Source: Mucidula mucida (lineage: Eukaryota; Basidiomycota; Agaricomycetes; Agaricales; Physalacriaceae). From it: a stretch of DNA of 64,000 nt. Below are positions 58,415 to 64,000 of the stretch, piece by piece; position 1 is the first letter of the stretch; each line of letters begins with the position of its first letter. A program made the translations under genes and the position numbers. Below the pieces are notes generated by a model. It had not been told where the DNA came from, searched no databases, and was given only the letters and a program-made list of their open reading frames with translations. The stretch spans positions 1,922,001 through 1,986,000 of the forward strand of contig JADNYV010000001.1 in assembly GCA_015501055.1 (NCBI GenBank). The letters run 5' to 3'.

Positions 58415-58986
58415 CTAAGCTGCTGCGTAGGGAGTATACCACTTGGGCATACCCGTAACACCCAAGATCTCCTGGTACTTGTGCGTCAGATCCTTCCTCC
58501 TAGCCCGACTCCTCGCCCCTTCCGACACATTACTTGCAAAGTAGAAACATATACACGGCACGCCCGCCTCGTCCTTCTCGTAGTCCATGACTTCCATAAA
58601 TTTCCAGCCCGGTTTGTACTTGTATGGGAGAAGCCTCAGGATTTCCTTTATCGCGGGATTTATGCGCTTGGATGCAGGCGGGCGCATGTCCTCGCGGAAT
58701 TTCCTTTCGATCGCCCAGGCCATGATTTCCATCATAGTCATCGCGTAGCCGTAGACTTGGTACTTTGGGTATCTGGATGTTGAGACGCGAAGCGGCGGAC
58801 AGACAACATCGTAATACAGGTCGGAAGATCTGCATAAGCCATCAATGATTTGGCGTATGTGGCAGCAAAGGGCGCGTACTCGGTCGTTTCTGGCGTTGCA
58901 GAGTTTTGCTTCTCCTCCTCTACCTCCTCCTTGGGTCCCATCTCTGCAGGTAGCGCAAATGAGACAGACTTGACGGTAGAAGACAT
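58415..58986 (-). CDS. Tandem unknown family, copy C
   Basis: Exons 58986-58880 and 58829-58415, 173 aa. MSSTVKSVSFALPAEMGPKE, then SSDLYYDVVCPPLRVSTSRY, YQVYGYAMTMMEIMAWAIER, MDYEKDEAGVPCICFYFASN, TGMPKWYTPYAAA. The single intron sits at the same codon as in the other copies. Its 3' flank (AATTCCACTCACCTAAG on the plus strand) is nearly identical to that of copy D, which points to recent duplication. Confidence 0.72.
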
Positions 58987-59317
58987 GTAGTAGATGGGTG
59001 TTAGTGTCAAGTTTGGGGAAGATGATGGTTCATGGTCAAGTGTTTCTCGGTCTTTATACCCAACACCACACAATGCAATCACGTGACACGTCCACTTTGA
59101 CTTCCACAATTGGACTGCAATTTGACGAGCAGGACAAAGGACATATATTACAAGAATAGAACAAAGAGCAACGTGGTAGCATTGTAGAACAATAGGACAC
59201 TTCATAGAATGCCCAAGAGCACTCCCAAAATGGAGGACAATGATACCAAAGCCACCGCGTTTTCGGAGTATAAAGGTGCAAGAAAATGGCAAGCGAGGGC
59301 CCCACCAACCAGCCAGC

Positions 59318-60478
59318 ATGAGCGCGCACAACCACACAGAATTCATTCTCCCCGGGGATCGCAATCCCCTTGCCGTACTCCAAGCTATCAGCGCCATTCT
59401 TCTCGCCTTGGACATGGTGTACAACAGGCGCCGCTTAGAGGCTATGGTTCACGCGCTGCGGAACGCACACCTCATTTCCCTCGTCGCCGACCGCTCCGAC
59501 CTCGTCGTTGTCCCCCAAATGGTCATATATTATACCGACGATCCCGACGAACCACTTTCGTCGTCGCTGTCAACCCAGCCGGAACAGAATGCTAAAAGTG
59601 TCACACCAGATTTCTGCGTTCTTCATCTCCCCTTCCACGAGCGCTTTCCAACTCCGGGAGCCCCCTTTAACCCGACTTCGATCCTGGATTGGCGCAAATT
59701 CCAACTCGACAGCGCCTTCATACCGATCATTGAAGAGGACAAGCGACCTATCTCTCGTGGAGAGTTATCAATGGAGACAATACGGATTGCACTGGCGCAG
59801 AGTCTTGAACGTGGTTGTCACGATGCCGAATATTACGCAAGTTTTTTGTGGAAGGACCCTCGTCGTGCCAAGCAGAAACGTGTCATTCTGATTTCGTCGG
59901 TGGGCCTTTGGTGGCGGTTTATGCTCGCAGAGCGCCCTGCAGGCGAGTATCCGGGTTCAGATGCAGAAGAGTCGGTTTCGTCGGATTCGTCCGAATCATG
60001 GGAAGAAGAGGGCGACAGGGAACGTGTTAAAGAAAGGACAGACGCTCGAGATGGAGCGGTTGCGGAGGATGACCCCCTTGAACCGACAGACACCATGACC
60101 GTGGCCGAATTGACCTGCAAGAGCGACCTGAAGCGAAAGGCTGTCGATAGTCCTGATGACAATCGTGACGAGAAACGTACAAGGAAAGTCTCCCCAAATC
60201 GTGACGCGAAGGAACAGAACGTCCCCAAATTTCGCAGTATCGACATCATAGATGTTGACCCCGCTCCCGACGCAGAGGACCACCCTGCGTTCGACCAAAT
60301 CCAAGAAGTGGTCGTCGACAATGTTCAGGATGCATGGCCGGAGAAGGACGATTGGTCCGGCCTCATCCACTTGGGAACCCCTGCGTCGAACCAACGCTTG
60401 TGGTTGATCCACGACTGGTTGCAGAAGTTCTCCAACGATCCGGAATGCGTCGACCTGGATCTCCAAGATATCGCATAA
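59318..60478 (+). CDS. Unknown protein inserted in the tandem array
   Basis: One exon, 386 aa, from ATG at 59318 (MSAHNHTEFILPGDRNPLAV). The N-terminal half is compact: QAISAILLALDMVYNRRRLE, DFCVLHLPFHERFPTPGAPF, LSMETIRIALAQSLERG, ILISSVGLWWRFMLAERP. The middle is acidic and Ser/Glu-rich (SDAEESVSSDSSESWEEE). A bipartite basic signal (KRKAVDSPDDNRDEKRTRK) suggests nuclear location. The C-terminus is again structured (LIHLGTPASNQRLWLIHDWL). I do not recognise the family. It is divergent from copy C (331 bp) and convergent with copy D, and unlike its neighbours has no intron. Confidence 0.65.
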   Translation: MSAHNHTEFILPGDRNPLAVLQAISAILLALDMVYNRRRLEAMVHALRNAHLISLVADRSDLVVVPQMVIYYTDDPDEPLSSSLSTQPEQNAKSVTPDFCVLHLPFHERFPTPGAPFNPTSILDWRKFQLDSAFIPIIEEDKRPISRGELSMETIRIALAQSLERGCHDAEYYASFLWKDPRRAKQKRVILISSVGLWWRFMLAERPAGEYPGSDAEESVSSDSSESWEEEGDRERVKERTDARDGAVAEDDPLEPTDTMTVAELTCKSDLKRKAVDSPDDNRDEKRTRKVSPNRDAKEQNVPKFRSIDIIDVDPAPDAEDHPAFDQIQEVVVDNVQDAWPEKDDWSGLIHLGTPASNQRLWLIHDWLQKFSNDPECVDLDLQDIA

Positions 60479-60731
60479 GCGTATCATTTGTAATGTAATG
60501 ACCTAGTAACGCCAGTATCAAGAATAGTAGTAGATAAACTCACTTTGTTTTAACAATAACGAGGATGACAAGAATGCTCATCTCTTGAACCAACGGTACG
60601 TTTTGGAAACACTGAATGAATCGGCATTGGCAGGACACATGCTAGAATACAACTTTGGACATCGAGAGCGAATGTCATATACTAGCCAAGCGTCAGTCTA
60701 AGATAGAGCACAACTTGTAAATTCCACTCAC

Positions 60732-61296
60732 CTAAGATGCCGCGTAGGGAGTATACCACTTGGGCATGCCCGTAACACCCAAGATCTCCTGGTACTGGTG
60801 TGTCCGATCCTTTCTCCTCGCCTGCCTCCTCGCCCGTTCCGACACGTTACTCGCAAAGAAGAAACATATACACGGCATACCCGTCTCGTCCTTCTCATAG
60901 TCCATGACTTCGACAAACTGGAAACCCGGCTTGTACTTGTACGGGAGAAGCCTCAAGATTTCCTTAATCGCGGGATTTATGCGGCGGGATGCAGGTGGGG
61001 GAATATCATCGCGAAATTTCCTTTTGATCGCCCAGGCCATGATTTCCATCATGGTCATTGCGTAGCCGTAGACTTGGTATTTTGGGTATTTGATATTTGG
61101 GACGCGGATCGGCGGACAAGCAACGTCGTAATACTTGTCGGAAGATCTTCATAAACGTTAGTGATTTAGCGTAGGACGTAGCAAAGGGCGCGTACTCTGG
61201 TTTTTCTGGCTTTGCCGAGGTCTGCTTCTCCACTTCCTCCTTCCATTCCGCCTCTGCAGGTAGCGCAAATGAAACAGACTTGACGGTAGAAGACAT
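60732..61296 (-). CDS. Tandem unknown family, copy D
   Basis: Exons 61296-61196 and 61146-60732, 171 aa. MSSTVKSVSFALPAEAEWKE, SSDKYYDVACPPIRVPNIKY, YQVYGYAMTMMEIMAWAIKR, INPAIKEILRLLPYKYKPGF, MPCICFFFASNVSERAR, TGMPKWYTPYAAS. Closest to copies A and C. The stop TAG is immediately followed by GTGAGT, a strong splice donor, as in B and C. Confidence 0.72.
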
Positions 61297-61439
61297 CAAG
61301 TGGTAGTCTGACGATGACGGTCCGTGCACAAGTGCCTCTCGGAAATTTGTTTGCCAATATAGACTCACGTGGTACGCAGGGCAGAGACTATACTCAGGGA
61401 AAAAGACACGAAATGGCCATTACTCCATAAACACAACAC

Positions 61440-62626
61440 CTACAACTTGGCCTGTCGGTTCCACTGCACAAAGAAATCAATAAATCAACCAAAACAAACA
61501 CCAGAAATCACACATACCCAAGGATACCACTCGCCCACTTTATCCAACACGCCCAACCCATCCGCCATCCTCGGCGCCCTCTTCTCCAAAAACGCCTTTC
61601 CCGCCTCCCTCGCATCGCCCTCCTTGGACAGCATCCCCAACGTCCTCGACTCCATCTCCACCACCTTCTCCAAGCTCCCCAATGGGGGATGCACCAACAA
61701 CCCCTTCGTCATCGCCACCGCCGTCTGGCTTGTACTCTCCGCCAGCTCCCGCGCAAACGCCAGCGCCCCAGGGAACACGTCCTCCCGCTTCGGGATGACA
61801 GCGTAGTAGAGCCCCGCGAGGAGCGGCGAGGTGGGGGAGAGGACGGTGCCGGAGAGGAAGAGCGCTTTGGCGCGGGACATGCCAAGGAGGGAGGGGAGGA
61901 AGAAGGAGGATAGGGCTGTTTAGGTGTGTGAGGGAGGATGTGAGTAGTAGTAGAAATAATACCTTCTGGTGCGATCCCTCGGCGGACAAAGGGGAACACG
62001 AGTTTTGCGCCCTCCCAGACGAAGCGAAAGTCGTAGGGGAGCTGCATACCCGTCATACCGACTCCAGCCTGTCATCATGTCGTTATTGACAACAAACGCT
62101 ATAATGGTAAGTTACTGACCGCATGCCCGTTAACAGCAGCAATCGTGATCTTTCTGCAATTATATACCGCCAGGGACACTTTCCCGCCGGGCTCTCGGGT
62201 CTCTGCTAATATGAGCGCCATCACATGCATGAACATGGTGGTACACACCATATGGCGATCCTTTACCTCCAAGGCCACCCCATCCCGCGTTCAAATCAGC
62301 CTATAACAGCACGGTATCAACGCTGAACGTTGAGCACGCGAATCTTGAAAAAGAAACGCACACCAGAGCAATACGCAGGCGCATCAGGCGCAGCCGTAGT
62401 GATAACGACGCGCACACGGTCGTCCTGATCTGCAAGCTGGAATACGCGCTCCAGTTCATCTGCGAGCCCAGTGCTGAACGTGTTCCGCCTATTCCAACGT
62501 GTTAGCACTAACGAGCACTCGACGCTCCCCGTATACTTACTGCTTCGACCTGTTCAAGGTCACTACTAGGACCGCCCCGTCGAGCGTAGGAATGATCTCT
62601 TTAAAGTTGAGTGTTGCGTAGTCCAT
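61440..62626 (-). CDS. Peroxisomal enoyl-CoA hydratase/isomerase
   Basis: Seven exons (62626-62541, 62488-62362, 62300-62267, 62202-62120, 62068-61963, 61915-61518, 61463-61440), 285 aa, no frame breaks. Crotonase fold motifs: VVTLNRSKQRNTFSTGLADE, APAYCSGADLNAGWGG, KITIAAVNGHAAGVGMTGMQ, PFVRRGIAPEG, LPSLLGMSRAKALFLSG. The last exon of eight codons adds WNRQAKL; AKL is an accepted PTS1 peroxisomal targeting tripeptide. The layout equals fungal peroxisomal enoyl-CoA hydratase/delta3,delta2-enoyl-CoA isomerase of beta-oxidation; which of the two activities cannot be told. Confidence 0.85.
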
Positions 62627-62930
62627 GTCGGTATGAGTATTACCGGGGTGGATTCGAGATTTATGTACCGGGATCAAACGTAACCGGAGCGGACAGAGGT
62701 TGATATGACAGTAGCCTGAGTAAGAGTCAGCTGGCTTTTGACATGGACGAGTCGGAGGAAGGATAATAACGTCAAGCCTTGATGGAGGGAGCGGAATGTC
62801 GGGCCGACTGGGGAGTAGTAGGTACACTTACACGCCCAGAATCCAGCAACAAGGTCTTAGGTCCACATGAAAAGTCTGTGTCGTGAAGGTGAGAAAAACA
62901 CTACAGCTGCACCACCGAGTGAATAAGAAG

Positions 62931-62937
62931 AAAAAAA
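62931..62937 (-). terminator. Pol III terminator of tRNA-Asp
   Basis: Seven A on the plus strand, that is seven T in the transcript, 18 nt past the tRNA 3' end. Confidence 0.75.
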
Positions 62938-62955
62938 TGTTTGTATGAACACGGA

Positions 62956-63039
62956 CTCTCTGACTGGGAGTCGAACCCAGCTTTCGCGCGGATGACAACA
63001 AATGACAGGCGCGTGTACTAACCGATATACTATCAGAGA
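62956..63039 (-). tRNA. tRNA-Asp (anticodon GTC) with a 12-nt intron
   Basis: Reverse strand. The acceptor stem TCTCTGA pairs with TCAGAGA; the D arm contains ATCGGTTAGTAC; the T arm contains GGTTCGACTCC (B box). The anticodon stem CGCGC/GCGCG encloses CTGTCA, then about 12 extra nt, giving anticodon GTC (Asp) with the intron at the canonical site 3' of position 37. Confidence 0.88.
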
Positions 63040-63128
63040 TATGGTTTCGCCTTCGATCATCAACCATCACTGGTTCCGCCCATTTCGCACAAAATGTTAT
63101 ACGCCTCTAGACAGATAATTATTTACCC

Positions 63129-64000
63129 TTACGCCAATCCTGCCTTCTTCATCGCGCCCAACATTGCCTCTCCAATCTGCGCCGGGCTGTCCGTCACAAT
63201 CGCGCCCGCCTTTTCAAGGGCAGCCACCTTGTCCTTTGCCGCGCCCTTGCCCCCCGCGATGATCGCGCCCGCATGGCCCATCCGCCGTCCAGGAGGCGCA
63301 GTGCGGCCGGCAATGAACGCGACGACAGGCTTGTTCTTGGTGTTGTAAGCCGCAATGTATTCAGCCGCTTCTTCCTCCATCGAGCCGCCGATTTCTCCAA
63401 TGAGTACGATACCTAGGGAGATATGAGAAAATTTGGGGTAAAGGAGGGGGGCGGAGAACGTTACCCTTGGTGTTGTCGTCTTGCATCAAGACCTTGACAA
63501 CGTCGAGGTGCTGTGTACCCGGGAAAGGGTCCCCACCGATTCCGACGCAGATGGACTGGCCCAAGCCGACTTGTGTAGTTTGCGCGACGGCTTCGTAGGT
63601 GAGTGTCCCTGACCTCGATACGATTCCTGTATACCTTGTCAAGCTTGAGGGAATAGTAAATAGGATGAACACACACCAATATTGCCTGGCATATGAATAT
63701 GGCCCGGCATAATACCCATCTTACACCCAGCGGGGTTAATCACGCCAGGACAATTTGGACCTACTAGACGACTCTTGCTCTGGTTCTTGAGCGCGTTCAT
63801 CACGCGGATCTCGTCCGCCTGGGGGATACCCTCTGTAATAGCGACAATGAGGCCTATCTCGTTCTCGATAGCTTCTATGATGGCATCGGCAGCGGAGGGC
63901 GGCGGCACGTAGAGCACTGTGGCGTCGGGCTGCGCTTCCCGGACGGCTTCACGGACAGAGGCATAGACGGGGAGGCCGAGATGGGTGGTGCCTGCTTTCT
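63129..64000 (-). CDS. LSC1: Succinyl-CoA ligase (synthetase) alpha subunit, 5' part missing
   Basis: Exons 64000-63677 (open at the window edge), 63626-63465, 63412-63129. Visible: [121 protein letters not shown]. The active-site phosphohistidine is in [13 protein letters not shown]. Mitochondrial enzyme of the TCA cycle making ATP or GTP from succinyl-CoA. About the last 270 residues are present; the presequence and CoA-binding start lie outside the window. Confidence 0.93.

Noticed and set aside
61860..61920. Suspected frame break in the enoyl-CoA hydratase
   Set aside because: Recounting the bases and exon lengths shows the frame is continuous (LPSLLGMSRAK).
1..64000. CRISPR array, prophage or bacterial gene cluster
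   Set aside because: The sequence is intron-rich eukaryotic nuclear DNA; no regularly spaced repeats or operon structure occur.

Overview
The window is nuclear DNA of a basidiomycete fungus, most likely an Agaricomycete. The evidence is gene density (about one gene per 2 kb), many introns of 46-60 nt with GT..AG ends, and the gene set: a NoxA-type NADPH oxidase, a cytochrome-b5 fused sphingolipid desaturase, Pal1, a Cas1-type O-acetyltransferase, Sts1/Cut8, a DIL-ankyrin protein, and small proteins I can only place as fungal families of unknown function. I see no prokaryotic operons, CRISPR arrays or intact transposons. All gene models were built by hand from splice signals, exon phase arithmetic and family motifs.

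Layout. 0.4-4.8 kb: BCK1-type MAPKKK. 5.2-8.9 kb: an IQM-like calmodulin-binding protein facing a CZIB/DUF866 zinc protein, with a partial tandem duplication of their shared 3' ends between them. 8.9-10.7 kb: mitoribosomal mS35 and RRP15, convergent. 11.1-14.2 kb: ankyrin-DIL protein. 14.5-19.5 kb: rhomboid protease and Cas1-type O-acetyltransferase. 20.5-23.9 kb: Sts1/Cut8 and a PPR-like protein. 25.3-26.3 kb: REX4-type exonuclease relative lacking most catalytic residues. 26.7-29.5 kb: mitochondrial carrier and RING-CH membrane E3, divergent. 29.6-34.5 kb: NUP155/170 nucleoporin. 35.3-37.3 kb: a second BCK1-like kinase whose domain order is permuted. 37.5-43.7 kb: NoxA, MAD2 and TAF5 (MAD2 and TAF5 share a 125-bp promoter). 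43.8-50.4 kb: two unknown genes, a single-pass membrane protein and a MetE-like methyltransferase. 51.1-55.3 kb: ribosomal protein eL13, sphingolipid desaturase, Pal1. 56.4-61.3 kb: four tandem copies of a small unknown gene, interrupted by a divergent unknown gene. 61.4-64 kb: peroxisomal enoyl-CoA hydratase, a split tRNA-Asp, and the 3' part of succinyl-CoA ligase alpha.

The genes are mostly housekeeping and do not form one pathway. The most unusual items are the circularly permuted kinase paralogue (35.3-37.3 kb), the catalytically degenerate REX4 relative, the microexon-rich IQM gene with two GC-AG introns, and the four-copy array, one member of which carries two mutually compensating frameshifts. 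Eight otherwise well-conserved genes contain in total about 17 single-base losses, nearly all in short homopolymers. I read these as probable assembly errors, but they affect any automatic annotation of the window.
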